34,176 nucleotides of DNA from Deltaproteobacteria bacterium (GCA_024278765.1 JAJRSM010000089.1:1-34176); one strand, 5' to 3'; counted from the stretch's first letter, positions 15,712 through 25,793 are shown. Notes: generated by a model from the letters alone, not told the origin. A program made the numbers and translations.

Positions 15712-16536
15712 TTACTTCTTCTTTCTAAACCTCTCATTGGCCTTGGCTGCCGCATCAGAGTCAGGGTACTTCTCCATCAAGGTATTAAGTGCCTTTATAG
15801 TGTTTTGCCTGTCTCTTAAACTAATATAAGAATACGCCGTCTTTAGCAACGAATCCGCTGCCTTATTGCCATCCGGATACTTATTTATAACGATCTCGAA
15901 GTACTCCAGCGCCGCGTCAAAGTTACGCTCTACATAATAGGTCTCACCTGTCCAGTACGCGGCATTATCTGCCAACGAATGATCAGGATAATTATCATAC
16001 AGTTTTTGATAATTTACCCTAGCCTCTGCGTAATCCTTATTGGTTAGATCCTTCATTGCTACTTCATAGAGCTCTTCTGCCGTAGCCACCGGCTCTACCT
16101 GATCTGACCCTAGCTCAACTGGGCTCTCGACCTCTGCTTCATCACTACCGGATAAGAAGGTATGGCTCTCTGCGACCTGCTCGTCAAAGACGCTCTCTAC
16201 ATCTAACTCATCGTCTTTTAACTCGGCAACCTTAAGCCCTTCGCCGTCTTCTTCGTCAAATTCTCCGGCACTGCCCTCTGGCTCGCCCTCTAGCGTATTG
16301 ATCCTATCATTAGAGGTATCCAGCTTTTCTTGCAGGAGAAAAAGTCTGTTATTCATCTCTTCACTCTTCATATAGAGCCCTGAGACTGCCTTTTTAAGCT
16401 CTATTATCTCCAGATTTTCCTCTTCTTCTATCGGCTGGACCTTCTTCTCTAAGGTCACACACCCTCCTGCCGCAAATAAAAGCAGTGCCGCCAGTATAAT
16501 AGTTTTAGTTCTCAGACAATTTGCCACCCCTTTCAT
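15712..16536 (-). CDS. cpoB: CpoB/YbgF-like cell division coordinator lipoprotein
   Basis: 274 residues. A lipobox ending at Cys26 (LFAAGGC) suggests an outer-membrane or periplasmic lipoprotein. A coiled-coil segment (about 38-80, 'LKKAVSGLYMKSEEMNNRL') precedes an acidic linker. The C-terminal TPR domain (about 150-270) has three repeats such as DYAEARVNYQKLYDNYPDHS and NFDAALEYFEIVINKYPDGN, the pattern of YbgF/CpoB, which links Tol-Pal constriction to peptidoglycan synthesis in E. coli. No tol or pal gene is in the window, so the role is inferred. Start: ATG at 16536 lies 8 bases after GGAAGGAG; the TTG at 16542 is too close to that site. A BamD-like or generic TPR lipoprotein remains possible. 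Confidence 0.75.
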   Translation of the reverse strand: MKGVANCLRTKTIILAALLLFAAGGCVTLEKKVQPIEEEENLEIIELKKAVSGLYMKSEEMNNRLFLLQEKLDTSNDRINTLEGEPEGSAGEFDEEDGEGLKVAELKDDELDVESVFDEQVAESHTFLSGSDEAEVESPVELGSDQVEPVATAEELYEVAMKDLTNKDYAEARVNYQKLYDNYPDHSLADNAAYWTGETYYVERNFDAALEYFEIVINKYPDGNKAADSLLKTAYSYISLRDRQNTIKALNTLMEKYPDSDAAAKANERFRKKK

Positions 16537-16736
16537 CTTCAATACTCCTTCCGCTATAGCGGGTAAGGTTTTACCTCAGAATGCGCCTGGCCCTATCCGG
16601 CTTATACCTGAGCTGCCAGAAACAACCCCATTATGACCTGAAAAAATCTACTAAATCTACCTACAACTCAAAAGTTAATCTACTTATCTTTCTTTGTTAA
16701 GTATAAATCAAAGATGACAGGGCTTCCACTAAAAAC

Positions 16737-17339
16737 TTACGTATCCAGGAGCTGCTCCATCACGCCGAGCAGCTCGGCCTTACCCTTTCCCGAAAGCGAG
16801 GAAAAAACAACGACCTCTCCCAGACAAAGCTTCTTCTTTATGGCCGCTCTGCGGCTTGTCATCTTATTATTGGATAATTTATCGCTCTTGGTAAAAACAG
16901 TCACGACCGGCAGCTCCAGCTCTCCGGCCCAGCGATAAATATTGCTCTCCGTCTCTGTCGGGTCACGCCGGGCGTCCAGCAAGACCGCCATCGCCGCGAG
17001 TCCCTGACTACTCTGAAAATAATTCTCAATAAATTCTCGCCAGGACCTTCTCTCAGACTTTGGTACTTTTGCGTAACCATAGCCCGGCAAATCGACCAGA
17101 TAAAAGCTTCTTACTCGACCATCCGAGACAATACAATCCAATTTATAAAAATTAATGGTTCTGGTCTTTCCCGGCGTAGAGCTCGTCTTTGCAAGCTTTC
17201 TTCTGGATACCAACGTATTGATAAGAGACGATTTGCCAACATTACTTCTGCCAACAAGGGCTATCTCCGGGAAACCTTCTGTAGGATAATGCTCTGGATT
17301 TACCGCGCTCTTTACAAATTCTACGGAGCATATCTTCAT
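16737..17339 (-). CDS. engB: Ribosome biogenesis GTP-binding protein EngB/YsxC
   Basis: An essential GTPase for 50S assembly in many bacteria. The GTP motifs are complete: G1 GRSNVGKSS (30-38), G2 region 'SSTPGKTRTINFY', G3 DLPGYGYAKVP, G4 TKSDKL and G5 'VFSSLSGKG'. Its 200 residues fit the family. It begins 2 bases after the hisS stop, so the two genes are surely co-transcribed. Confidence 0.95.
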   Translation of the reverse strand: MKICSVEFVKSAVNPEHYPTEGFPEIALVGRSNVGKSSLINTLVSRRKLAKTSSTPGKTRTINFYKLDCIVSDGRVRSFYLVDLPGYGYAKVPKSERRSWREFIENYFQSSQGLAAMAVLLDARRDPTETESNIYRWAGELELPVVTVFTKSDKLSNNKMTSRRAAIKKKLCLGEVVVFSSLSGKGKAELLGVMEQLLDT

Positions 17340-17341
17340 TG

Positions 17342-18634
17342 CTATCCTTCCGCCCGGGCCGTGCCTGTGGTCGCGCCACCGACATGCGCCGCGACTATGG
17401 CAGGACTTCTAAGGTCAATATTTACCTGACCGCCTTCTTTCATGTTTTTAACCGTCAAGGTCCCGGCCTCTATCTCGTTATCGCCTATAATAAGGGCAAA
17501 GTCCGCTGAGACTCTATCGGCACGCTTCATACAACCCTTAAGCGCACCACCACGGTAATCGACTACAACACTCAGCCCCAGATCCCGCAGAGCTCGCACA
17601 AGCGTTGCGCCCACTGCAGCGGCCTTCTCGCCCATTGGTATCAGATAAAGCAGCGGCTGGCTTTTAGCCAGCGTCTTATCTACCAGCATAGCAAGCCTTT
17701 CCATACCTATAGCAAAGCCAAAACAAGGGGTCGCCGGGCCGCCAAGCTCTTCTACCAAGCCGTCATAACGCCCACCCGCAGCCACTGCGTTCTGCGCACC
17801 AAGAGCACCACCGGCCCTTGCCGTTACCTCAAAAGTAGTCCTTGTATAATAATCAAGGCCTCTAACCATACGGGAATTAACCTGAAAAGGCACGCCCCGT
17901 TGCTCCAGAGCATCCTTTAGGCCTTTAAAATGCTCACTACAACTCTGGCAGAGCGAGTCCACGACAGAAGGTGCAGTATCTGTAGCCTCCCGACATCCCT
18001 CTGCCTTGCAGTCAAGGGCCCTTAAGGGGTTGGTCTCTATCCTTCTGGCGCAGTTTTCACATAGGCAATCGGCCTTTCCCCGTAAAAAACCCAGTAAAGT
18101 CTCTTTGTAAGCAGGCCTGCATTCAGCACAACCCAGAGAATTCACCTCTACCACCACACCCTCGACGCCCAGAGCGTTCATCAAGACCCAGAGCATCTCT
18201 ATCGTCTCTGCGTCAAGCACGGGTGAGTCCTCTCCCAGAACCTCTGCCCCTATCTGATAGAACTGGCGATACCTGCCCTTCTGAGGCCTCTCGTAGCGAA
18301 ACATCGGGCCGGTATAAAAGAGCCTTGCCACAGGCTCGGTATAGAGCTTACCTTCTATATAGGCACGCACGAGCGAGGCCGTACCCTCTGGCCTAAGCGT
18401 CAGGGAATCTCCGTGCAGGTCTGTAAAGGTGTACATCTGCTTCTCGATTATATCGGTCGTATCTCCGATGCTACGCAGGAAAAGATCTGTCTTCTCCAGC
18501 ACAGGCAGCCTTACCTCAGAGAAACCGTAAGTTTCAAAGACTCGTCGCGCATTGCCCTCGATATGAGACCATAGCCCGCTAGTGGCGGGCAGAATGTCAT
18601 TAAAACCCCTTATACTCGTTACCTTTACTGCCAT
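17342..18634 (-). CDS. hisS: Histidyl-tRNA synthetase
   Basis: A class II synthetase of 430 residues. Motif 2 is seen in FYTGPMFRYERPQKGRYRQF, the histidine-specific motifs in RGLDYYTRTTFEV and AAGGRYDGLVEELGG, and motif 3 in FGFAIGMERL. The C-terminal anticodon-binding domain follows (about 335-420). A cysteine-rich insertion (about 165-225) with several CxxC pairs (CAEC, CENC, CQSC) is present and may bind zinc; such insertions occur in a subset of bacterial HisRS. It is the first gene of a hisS-engB unit. Confidence 0.95.
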   Translation of the reverse strand: MAVKVTSIRGFNDILPATSGLWSHIEGNARRVFETYGFSEVRLPVLEKTDLFLRSIGDTTDIIEKQMYTFTDLHGDSLTLRPEGTASLVRAYIEGKLYTEPVARLFYTGPMFRYERPQKGRYRQFYQIGAEVLGEDSPVLDAETIEMLWVLMNALGVEGVVVEVNSLGCAECRPAYKETLLGFLRGKADCLCENCARRIETNPLRALDCKAEGCREATDTAPSVVDSLCQSCSEHFKGLKDALEQRGVPFQVNSRMVRGLDYYTRTTFEVTARAGGALGAQNAVAAGGRYDGLVEELGGPATPCFGFAIGMERLAMLVDKTLAKSQPLLYLIPMGEKAAAVGATLVRALRDLGLSVVVDYRGGALKGCMKRADRVSADFALIIGDNEIEAGTLTVKNMKEGGQVNIDLRSPAIVAAHVGGATTGTARAEG

Positions 18635-18840
18635 AAAATATAGATTCCTTTTACTAGGACTGAGTGAATACTATCGCAGGTGACTTTAAAAATAAAAACT
18701 TCCTTAACATATATATTTAACATATAACGCATGAAACCGCAAACCCCTAAATATAAAGGTCAAATATGGCTTAACAGGGCCTCTACGCAACAGCTACGTA
18801 GTAGAGTGACCGTATTGAATATTTAGGCACAACAGATGGT

Positions 18841-19263
18841 TTATTTAAGGGAAAGAAACTCTAAGACCTTATTTTCTAAGACTTTTTCTGAGACCTCAAG
18901 GGGCCTGCCACCCAGAGCCTTCTTTGTAGGCTCTGTGGGCTTGGAAGTCTCAGAGACTTTCTCAACAGACCGCGCAGAGATTGTTTTTTTATCGGCTGCT
19001 CCGGCCTGTTTATCTTTACTAAAGTCCCCGTGCTTTAGGGTGCGGATCATATCTTTATGAAGGCCCTGCATAAGCGCATTTACCTCTTTTTCTATATCTG
19101 CCAAACCTAACTTATCTTCGTAACTGGCCTTACTTGAGGAGATAACAAGCCCCCCCTTAAAGAGAACAGTAGAGATTACCGCTCGCTTTACGCCACTATC
19201 CTCGGTCTGGATATGAAAACGCTCGCCTTTAAAGATAATATTCTGATTAATCCCTATCTGCAC
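18841..19263 (-). CDS. Small conserved protein of unknown function (FHIQTEDSG type)
   Basis: 140 residues from a GTG at 19263, chosen because AAGGAG lies 7 bases upstream; a longer frame to 19350 lacks such a site. The N-terminal half (about 1-75) has a beta-rich motif, IFKGERFHIQTEDSG, then VLFKGGLVISSSKASYED and a short helix ending ALMQGLHKDMIRTLKHGDF. I recall similar small proteins in deltaproteobacterial genomes, but no function. The second half is rich in Lys, Ser, Glu and Pro and is probably disordered. No signal peptide or membrane helix is visible. It stands alone between hisS and the divergent acs. Confidence 0.6.
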   Translation of the reverse strand: MQIGINQNIIFKGERFHIQTEDSGVKRAVISTVLFKGGLVISSSKASYEDKLGLADIEKEVNALMQGLHKDMIRTLKHGDFSKDKQAGAADKKTISARSVEKVSETSKPTEPTKKALGGRPLEVSEKVLENKVLEFLSLK

Positions 19264-19391
19264 TACCAAACTCCTTGCCAACCGAAAGACAACACCGATC
19301 AGCTTGCTAAATATTATATAATTTTTACCACAAGAACTAGGCTTTGGCAACCGGATGCAGACCCGCTATTACCTACCCCTCCCGCCAAGTC

Positions 19392-19421
19392 TTGACAATC
19401 AAAGTGCTACTGTTGTATCTT
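19392..19421 (+). promoter_or_regulatory. Candidate acs promoter
   Basis: A perfect -35 TTGACA (19392-19397) and TATCTT (19416-19421) are 18 bases apart, giving a leader of about 60 bases to the acs ATG. Confidence 0.55.
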
Positions 19422-19487
19422 TAGATAAAGACCCCTTCCAGAGCATAACCAGAAAATCTACAAGGCCACCTTAAGCAAGAGGTCATT

Positions 19488-21476
19488 ATGACTGAAGATT
19501 CCAAGACTAAAACAAATAAAACAATCGACGTCCTCTCCGTAGAGGACCTTTGCTTCCCGCCCTCAGTAGAACTTACGCGCTCTGCCAATATCGCCGGGAT
19601 AGAAAAGTACAATAAACTATATAAAGAATCCATAGAAGACCCGGAAGGCTTCTGGCGCAAGGCCTCTGATATCCTTACCTGGCGCAAACCCTGGTTAAAG
19701 GTCTGGGAGTGGGACTTCAATAAACCCGATATCAAGTTCTACCTCGGTGGTAAACTCAATGCCTCTGAGAATTGTCTGGACCGACATCTCACGACCCCGA
19801 CCGCCGACAAGGTCGCAATCCTCTGGGAGGGCGACGACGGCACAGTAAAAAAATTCACCTATAAAGAATTGCACCGAGAGGTCTCACGCTTTGCAAATGT
19901 CTTAAAGAAGAAAGGCATTAAAAAAGGCGACCGCGTGACGATCTACCTGCCGATGATCCCGGAGCTTGCTATCTCAATGCTTGCCTGCGCCCGGATCGGT
20001 GCGGTCCACAGTATAGTCTTTGGCGGCTTCAGCGCGGCATCCCTTAAAGAACGTATCCATGATAGCGAGTCAACGCTTGTTGTAACATCCGACTTTGGCG
20101 TAAGGGGCAGTAAAAAAATACCTATCAAAGCTACGGTAGATGAGGCCCTTACCGATTGCCCGGATATAAAAAACGTAATCGTCGTAAGCCGGCTCGGCAA
20201 AGACATCCCAATGGTAGAGGGCAGGGACTGCTGGCTCGATACAGAACTGGCAGGTATCGCAGATACCTGCGAAGCAGAAGAGATGGACTCGAAAGACCCG
20301 CTCTTTATACTCTATACCAGCGGCTCTACCGGCAAACCAAAGGGCGTCTTGCATACAACAGCGGGATACCTCGTCTACTCGGCCCTGACATTTAAATGGG
20401 TCTTTGATTATAAAGACGAGGACATATATTTCTGCACCGCTGATATCGGCTGGATAACAGGCCACAGCTATATAGTCTACGGCCCGCTTGCCTGCGGAGC
20501 TACGAGCCTGCTCTTTGAAGGCATCCCTACCTACCCGAATCCCGGCAGGCTCTGGGATATAATCGAGAAACACAAGGTCACGACCCTCTATACCGCACCG
20601 ACCGCCATACGCGCCCTTATGCGCCATGGCGATGAATGGGTAACCGACCACGACTTATCGTCACTTAGAATCCTCGGCTCGGTCGGTGAACCGATAAACC
20701 CGGAGGCCTGGCTCTGGTATCATCGTCTGGTCGGTGGCGGCAGGTTACCCATAGTAGACACCTGGTGGCAGACAGAGACCGGCGGCATACTTATCTCACC
20801 GATCCCCGGAGTAACAACGTTAAAGCCCGGCTCCGCGACAAAACCCTTATTCGGAATAACACCGAAGATACTAACCGAAGACGGCCTGGAGGCCGGCGTA
20901 AACGAAGGCGGTTATCTCGTAATAGAAAAGCCCTGGCCCGGAATGCTACGAGGCACATACGGCGACCCGGAAAACAAACGCATGAAGGAGGTCTATTTCA
21001 CGCGCTTTCCCGGTTATTACATGGCAGGCGATAGCGCACGCAAAGACGCAGACGGCGACTACTGGATAATGGGGCGTATCGATGATGTATTAAATGTATC
21101 AGGGCACCGACTTGGCACAGCCGAGATAGAAAGTGCGCTTGTCTCGCACAAGGCCGTCTCCGAGGCCGCCGTCGTCGGCTTCCAGCACGAGATAAAAGGA
21201 GAGGGGATCTACGCCTTTGTGATCTACAAAGACGGGATAGAACCAAATGCTGCACTCGCGCAAGAACTAAAAGACCACCTATGCAAAGAGATAAGCCCGA
21301 TAGCACGGCCCGATAAGATCCAGTTCACCCCGGGGCTACCCAAAACAAGAAGCGGAAAGATCATGCGCCGGATCCTACGCAAGATCGCCCTTGGTCAGAC
21401 CGACCAACTCGGTGATATATCAACACTTGCAAATCCCGAGATCGTAGCAGAGCTGGTCGCAGCCTCAAAAAAATAA
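19488..21476 (+). CDS. acs: Acetyl-CoA synthetase (AMP-forming)
   Basis: It activates acetate to acetyl-CoA through acetyl-AMP. Length (662) is typical. The adenylate motif [13 protein letters not shown] lies near 274-286. The acyl-pocket region '[10 protein letters not shown]' and the hinge/CoA motif [20 protein letters not shown] are intact. The regulatory acetylation site is Lys624 in TRSGKIMRR. The ATG follows AGAGG. It stands as a single gene between a consensus-like promoter and an intrinsic terminator. Propionyl-CoA synthetase is less likely because of the intact acs-type signature '[20 protein letters not shown]' (20 residues). Confidence 0.96.
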   Translation: MTEDSKTKTNKTIDVLSVEDLCFPPSVELTRSANIAGIEKYNKLYKESIEDPEGFWRKASDILTWRKPWLKVWEWDFNKPDIKFYLGGKLNASENCLDRHLTTPTADKVAILWEGDDGTVKKFTYKELHREVSRFANVLKKKGIKKGDRVTIYLPMIPELAISMLACARIGAVHSIVFGGFSAASLKERIHDSESTLVVTSDFGVRGSKKIPIKATVDEALTDCPDIKNVIVVSRLGKDIPMVEGRDCWLDTELAGIADTCEAEEMDSKDPLFILYTSGSTGKPKGVLHTTAGYLVYSALTFKWVFDYKDEDIYFCTADIGWITGHSYIVYGPLACGATSLLFEGIPTYPNPGRLWDIIEKHKVTTLYTAPTAIRALMRHGDEWVTDHDLSSLRILGSVGEPINPEAWLWYHRLVGGGRLPIVDTWWQTETGGILISPIPGVTTLKPGSATKPLFGITPKILTEDGLEAGVNEGGYLVIEKPWPGMLRGTYGDPENKRMKEVYFTRFPGYYMAGDSARKDADGDYWIMGRIDDVLNVSGHRLGTAEIESALVSHKAVSEAAVVGFQHEIKGEGIYAFVIYKDGIEPNAALAQELKDHLCKEISPIARPDKIQFTPGLPKTRSGKIMRRILRKIALGQTDQLGDISTLANPEIVAELVAASKK

Positions 21477-21526
21477 CAAATCACTCTGGCCAAACCTTAC
21501 CTTATGGCGAGCCTTTAGAATAAAAA

Positions 21527-21556
21527 AAGGCCCTAACCTACTGGTTAGGGCCTTTT
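21527..21556. terminator. Bidirectional terminator between acs and rpsU
   Basis: A perfect 10-bp stem (21529-21538 with 21543-21552), 4-base loop, an A run on the left and TTTT on the right. It can stop acs (plus) and rpsU (minus). Confidence 0.9.
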
Positions 21557-21584
21557 ATAGTATGTAGTTTTAAACAATCAGGGG

Positions 21585-21794
21585 CTAGTCCCTTGCACGG
21601 AACCTGCTGGCCTTCTTCATGGCCTTTGCGCGACGCTTCTGCGCTTCCTGACGCTTTCTCTTCTTTTTAACACTTGGCTTTTCGTAGAACCTTCTCTTTT
21701 TTATTTCTTTAAAGGTTCCGTCCTGCGCCAACTTTCTCTTGAGTATCTTAAGAGCTCTTTCAAGCTGATCATCTAAAACTCTAACTTCTGACAA
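21585..21794 (-). CDS. rpsU: 30S ribosomal protein S21
   Basis: 69 residues, very rich in Lys and Arg. 'LERALKILKRKLAQDGTFKE' and RRFYEKPSVKKKRK are classic S21 sequence. The start is an unusual TTG (21792-21794), preceded at good distance by the strong purine run AGGGGGTG; no in-frame ATG gives the complete N-terminus. TTG starts usually lower translation. Downstream is the shared terminator; argS ends 133 bases upstream. Confidence 0.95.
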   Translation of the reverse strand: MSEVRVLDDQLERALKILKRKLAQDGTFKEIKKRRFYEKPSVKKKRKRQEAQKRRAKAMKKASRFRARD

Positions 21795-21927
21795 ACAAAC
21801 ACACCCCCTCTTGCCTTAAAAATAAAATCCCTCTGCCACAAAGACTGGTAGAGGAATGTAATAATTATACAGGGTTTTTAAATAATGTCAAATTATTCCG
21901 CAAGCACCCGGAATTAAGCAAGCCCCT

Positions 21928-23580
21928 CTACATTGACTCGGGTGCCGATACACCAAGGAGCGCAAGCCCTCGTCTGATGACCTGAGCAACAGCCCTACAA
22001 AGCAGAAGCCGCGCAATCGTCTGAGCCTTATCGTCGGTGACAACACGCTGGCGATTATAATAAGGGTGATAAAGCCCTGCAAGTTCTTGAATATAAAAAG
22101 TAACCTTATGCGGCTCCATCAGTTGGGCACTCTTCTCAATAACGTCCTCAAAGGCCGCCAGATGCTTAATAAGGGCCATCTCTTCGCCGAGCTCAAGGCC
22201 CACTAAGGTTGCGACGTCTATAGTATCCGGCAACTCGATTCCTTTTTCTTTTGCAAGCCTTGCTATGCTATGGATACGAGCATGTGCGTACTGCACGTAA
22301 AAGACAGGATTGTCAGAGGCCTGTTTCTTGGCAAGCTCCAGATCAAAGTCCAGCTGCGCATCCGGCTTTCTCATCAAAAAGAAAAAACGACAGGCATCGG
22401 TACCGACCTCGTCCATGACCTGCCTAAGCGTCACGAACTCGCCTGAACGCTTACCCATCGCCACCGGCTCGCCGTCGCGCAGCAGAGCAACCAGCTGAAT
22501 AAAGACTACCCGCAGCATTTCATCGTCATGACCAAAGGCCCTGAAGAGCGCGCGAATCCTCGGCTCGTAACCATGATGGTCAGCGCCCCAGACATTTATA
22601 ATTTTAGTAAACCCTCTCCTGATTTTACCCCTATGGTAAGCAATATCAGATGCAAAATATGTCCGCTCGCCATCGGCCTTTATTAAGACCCTGTCCTTAT
22701 CATCACCAAAATCGGTCGTACGCATCCACTTTGCGCCGTCTTTGTCAAAGGCAAGGCCCTTCTCTGTTAGCTCCGCAATCGTCGCGCCTACCTGGTCCTT
22801 ATCACCATCGCAGAGGCTTCTCTCACTAAACCACTGGTCAAAGACTATCCCGAAATCAACGAGATCCTTTTCAATACGACCGAGCATCGCCTTGATAGCA
22901 AAGTTTTTATAGTCCTCTGTCGTTGCCTCGTCCGTACCGCAGACGGCGATATATTCCTTTGCTATATCGATTATATAATCACCTTTATAATGATTATCAC
23001 CGAACTCAACCTCTTCGCCGGCAAGCTCCTTTATACGAAGCCCTATGGATTCGCCAAGGTTCTGGACCTGGCGGCCAGCATCATTTATATAATATTCCTT
23101 TGTAACATCAAAGCCCGCAGCCTTTAAAATATTGGCCAGAGCATCACCAACGGCAGCACCTCTGCCGTGCCCGATATGCAGCGGGCCGGTAGGGTTGGCA
23201 CTTACGAACTCTACTTGAACAGGTTTATTTCCACCAGCGGTAATATTACCATAGCCCTCGCCCTTCTTTAAGATCTCGGCAAGGGTAGACAGCCAATAAC
23301 TTCTCTTCAAGAAAATATTAATAAAGCCAGGTCCCGCGACCTCGCATCTTTCAACAAGGTCAGAGGCTGTTATACCTTTAATAAGATCCTCTGCGATCAT
23401 GCGCGGAGCACGCCCTTCGCTCTTTGTCAGCAACATCGCGAGGTTCGTTGAAAAATCCCCGAACTTATCACGCTTTGGCCTTTCAAGTATTACAGAGAGA
23501 TCGACTGTGGACTTTAAAAGACCTTCGGCGATGGCATCATTAAGCGCACCTGTTATTATATCCTTTAATATAGCTCTCAC
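21928..23580 (-). CDS. argS: Arginyl-tRNA synthetase
   Basis: A class I synthetase of 550 residues. The N-terminal Add-1 domain (about 1-110) is followed by the HIGH motif in VSANPTGPLHIGHGRGAAV. The second nucleotide motif is degenerate ('VAMGKRSGEFVTLRQ'), as is common for ArgRS of this type. The C-terminal DALR anticodon-binding domain ends near YHPYYNRQRVV. The start is GTG at 23580, overlapping the TGA of the upstream amidase gene (GTGA), so the two are translationally coupled. Confidence 0.96.
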   Translation of the reverse strand: MRAILKDIITGALNDAIAEGLLKSTVDLSVILERPKRDKFGDFSTNLAMLLTKSEGRAPRMIAEDLIKGITASDLVERCEVAGPGFINIFLKRSYWLSTLAEILKKGEGYGNITAGGNKPVQVEFVSANPTGPLHIGHGRGAAVGDALANILKAAGFDVTKEYYINDAGRQVQNLGESIGLRIKELAGEEVEFGDNHYKGDYIIDIAKEYIAVCGTDEATTEDYKNFAIKAMLGRIEKDLVDFGIVFDQWFSERSLCDGDKDQVGATIAELTEKGLAFDKDGAKWMRTTDFGDDKDRVLIKADGERTYFASDIAYHRGKIRRGFTKIINVWGADHHGYEPRIRALFRAFGHDDEMLRVVFIQLVALLRDGEPVAMGKRSGEFVTLRQVMDEVGTDACRFFFLMRKPDAQLDFDLELAKKQASDNPVFYVQYAHARIHSIARLAKEKGIELPDTIDVATLVGLELGEEMALIKHLAAFEDVIEKSAQLMEPHKVTFYIQELAGLYHPYYNRQRVVTDDKAQTIARLLLCRAVAQVIRRGLALLGVSAPESM

Positions 23581-24434
23581 TCTTTTATAAGTCCCCCATA
23601 TGTATCGGGTCTTCTAGTCTTTAGAAACTCCCAGATATTTCTTACAGATTCGATCTCGCTCAAATCTATCTCAGCCAGAACAATCCCCTCGGAAGAGCCC
23701 GCAGGCTTTGCAAGGAACTCGCCGTCGGGACGCGTACAGAAACTACCGCCATAAAAATCCTGCTTTTCTTCTACGCCAACACGGTTGACCCTGAAGATAA
23801 ATACCCCGTTAGAGTGGGCCGAGGCCGATACGGCACGCTCCCACTTCAGGCATGAATGCTCAAAGGCCGAGGCCGTTGGCGCAAAAACGATAGACGCCCC
23901 GTGCAGAGCCATTATCCTCGTACACTCAGGGAAGAATACATCCCAGCAGAGCATTACACCGATCTTTCCAAACGGCGTATCAAAGACCGGAAACCCCAGG
24001 TCGCCGGGCGCGAAATAACTACGCTCCTCCCAGAGCGGCAGCTGCGGAATATGCACCTTCCGGTACTTACCTATCACCTCGCCCTCAGTGCCGATCACAA
24101 AAGCCGTACTAAAAAACTCATCATCGCTACCGTCATCTCCTGCCACTGCCCGCTCAAAAATCGGAGCGATAATCACAATCCCGTGCTCTTTCGCAATCCG
24201 CTGCATCGTAGTTATCGTCTGACCATCTTCGGTCTCGGCCAGATCGAAATTCTTATCATCTTTATCCTTTGGAATATCCGCCGGAAACCAAGGGAGATTA
24301 AATAACTGAGGCAAGCAGACTATCTTCACTCCGTTATCAACCGCCATGCCGATAAGATCTTCGGTACGCCTGAGCGTATCATCTAAATCCGGTAACGGAG
24401 CTATCTGGATGCCCGCTGTCTTGATTTTTGTCAT
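23577..24434 (-). CDS. Nitrilase-superfamily carbon-nitrogen hydrolase with Glu-to-Gln at the catalytic glutamate position
   Basis: 285 residues, resembling N-carbamoylputrescine amidase or beta-ureidopropionase. The expected catalytic lysine is Lys126 (YRKVHIP) and the nucleophile is Cys163 (GVMLCWDVFFPE). The third catalytic residue, Glu in the 'LPELF' motif, is Gln43 here (VCLPQLFNLPWF, codon CAG). A Gln there would be expected to weaken general-base catalysis, unless another acid serves. The rest of the fold, including the GKIGV strand and the tail 'RRPDTYGGL', looks intact. It overlaps argS by 4 bases. No polyamine genes are nearby, so the substrate is not assigned. Confidence 0.85.
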   Translation of the reverse strand: MTKIKTAGIQIAPLPDLDDTLRRTEDLIGMAVDNGVKIVCLPQLFNLPWFPADIPKDKDDKNFDLAETEDGQTITTMQRIAKEHGIVIIAPIFERAVAGDDGSDDEFFSTAFVIGTEGEVIGKYRKVHIPQLPLWEERSYFAPGDLGFPVFDTPFGKIGVMLCWDVFFPECTRIMALHGASIVFAPTASAFEHSCLKWERAVSASAHSNGVFIFRVNRVGVEEKQDFYGGSFCTRPDGEFLAKPAGSSEGIVLAEIDLSEIESVRNIWEFLKTRRPDTYGGLIKE

Positions 24435-24594
24435 TGATTCGCCTTTTGTACAGGAATTTTAAACGGATACTGCTCTAAGAATATCCAGGTTTTATTAAAA
24501 ACATAACCTGCAAAATCGTAGTAAAAAACCCTTCATATATAGTGCCGACCTTCAGGGCAAGACCTTATTACCTGCCTTGACCAGCTTTGTCCAA

Positions 24595-24882
24595 CTACTT
24601 TTCGATCTTGTATAAGATTTCGTTGCTGCCAATCATACCCAACTCGCGCCGAGCGACCTTGGCATTATAACGCTTATCAATCTTTATAAGCTCTATCTCA
24701 CGGCTAAGCCTACGGTTATCCTGCTGCAACCTAGCAGTACGTGCGGAAATCTCATTCCTCTCTTTTTTAAGCCTTAAGACATCCAAAAAACCAGCATCAC
24801 CCAGAACGGCAAAGCCACTTATAACTACAATAACGGCCAAAAGTGCCGTTAAAAAAACCTTTTTGCCTTTTTTATGTCCCAT
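24595..24882 (-). CDS. ftsB: FtsB/DivIC-like septum formation protein
   Basis: 95 residues: a short positive N-terminus (HKKGKK), one membrane helix (about 9-29), then a coiled coil (about 35-70, 'LKKERNEISARTARLQQDN' with heptad hydrophobics), and the family end RRELGMIGSNEILYKI, which matches the 'ReelGmv.pgEivy' pattern of FtsB/DivIC. These proteins bridge FtsL and FtsQ in the divisome. Small coiled-coil proteins are easily confused, but the C-terminal motif supports this call. Confidence 0.8.
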   Translation of the reverse strand: MGHKKGKKVFLTALLAVIVVISGFAVLGDAGFLDVLRLKKERNEISARTARLQQDNRRLSREIELIKIDKRYNAKVARRELGMIGSNEILYKIEK

Positions 24883-24977
24883 AAACTAAACCCGCCCCTA
24901 TTGCTCATCACCGTTAATATTACCCAACTTTAATAGGGAAAGTCAATCAAAGCCACGCCCTTATACGAAAACACCTC

Positions 24978-25793
24978 TTACCAGTAACGCTCAAGATGCA
25001 GCTGGCCCGGGATATTCTTGGTCTGCTCGGTATAACCCTCTTCTGTTAAGTGGCGTACCATAAACTCTATCATCAACGGATTACCGCAGAGCAATACATG
25101 CGTATTCTCCGAGGTTGGCTTAAAGCCCCACTTCTCCTCCAAAATACCCTCAGTCCACAGCTCTTGCACAAAACCACTGTGCCCCTTCCATGCAGACGGC
25201 TCTTCCTCGGGCATACTAATCATCGGCAAATATGTAAAGTTCTTACTCATCCTCTGCATTGCGATAAGCTCGGCCTCGTAACCCAGGTCCCACGAGTGGT
25301 TCGCTCCGTGCAAGACAGCATACCGTCTATCTAACGAATGATCCAGATCACTCCTAATCATACTCATATACGGGGCAAGCCCCGTACCCGTAGCCAAAAA
25401 GACAATATTGGATTCCTTCGGAATATCATCTATCGTAAACATACCTGTAAACTTCTTACCCATCCAGAGCTTATCACCGACATCAAGGGCAAACAACCTC
25501 GGCGTAAGCGCACCTGAGCCAAGCAGCGTTATATAAAACTCGACATACTCCTTCTCCGAAGAGGCAGAAGAAGCTGAGTAAGCCCTCTTTATCAACTTAT
25601 CAGGATCAAGCTCAACGGCCTCTTCATCCGAATACTTACATCTGCGAGCAGAGCCCGGTAGAGCAAGGACATTAAACTGGCCGGGCTTAAACTCCGGCAT
25701 ATCCCAGCCATCCGGCGCGACACGCAGAATAATAAGTGACGGCGAGACCTCTATCTTCTGACGTACTATGGCATTTAATTCTTGAGCACCCAT
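24978..25793 (-). CDS. fpr: Ferredoxin/flavodoxin-NADP+ reductase
   Basis: 271 residues. The FAD-binding barrel carries KRAYSASSAS (R-x-Y-S). The NADP domain has LATGTGLAPYMSMIR and HGANHSWDLGY, followed by VLLCGNPLMI. The end HLERYW fits the bacterial FPR family, where the C-terminal aromatic stacks on FAD. It moves electrons between NADPH and ferredoxin or flavodoxin in the cytoplasm. The start ATG is about 10 bases after AAGGAGAG. It is the last gene of the minus-strand series before the hairpin-repeat region and no partner ferredoxin is in view. Confidence 0.93.
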   Translation of the reverse strand: MGAQELNAIVRQKIEVSPSLIILRVAPDGWDMPEFKPGQFNVLALPGSARRCKYSDEEAVELDPDKLIKRAYSASSASSEKEYVEFYITLLGSGALTPRLFALDVGDKLWMGKKFTGMFTIDDIPKESNIVFLATGTGLAPYMSMIRSDLDHSLDRRYAVLHGANHSWDLGYEAELIAMQRMSKNFTYLPMISMPEEEPSAWKGHSGFVQELWTEGILEEKWGFKPTSENTHVLLCGNPLMIEFMVRHLTEEGYTEQTKNIPGQLHLERYW

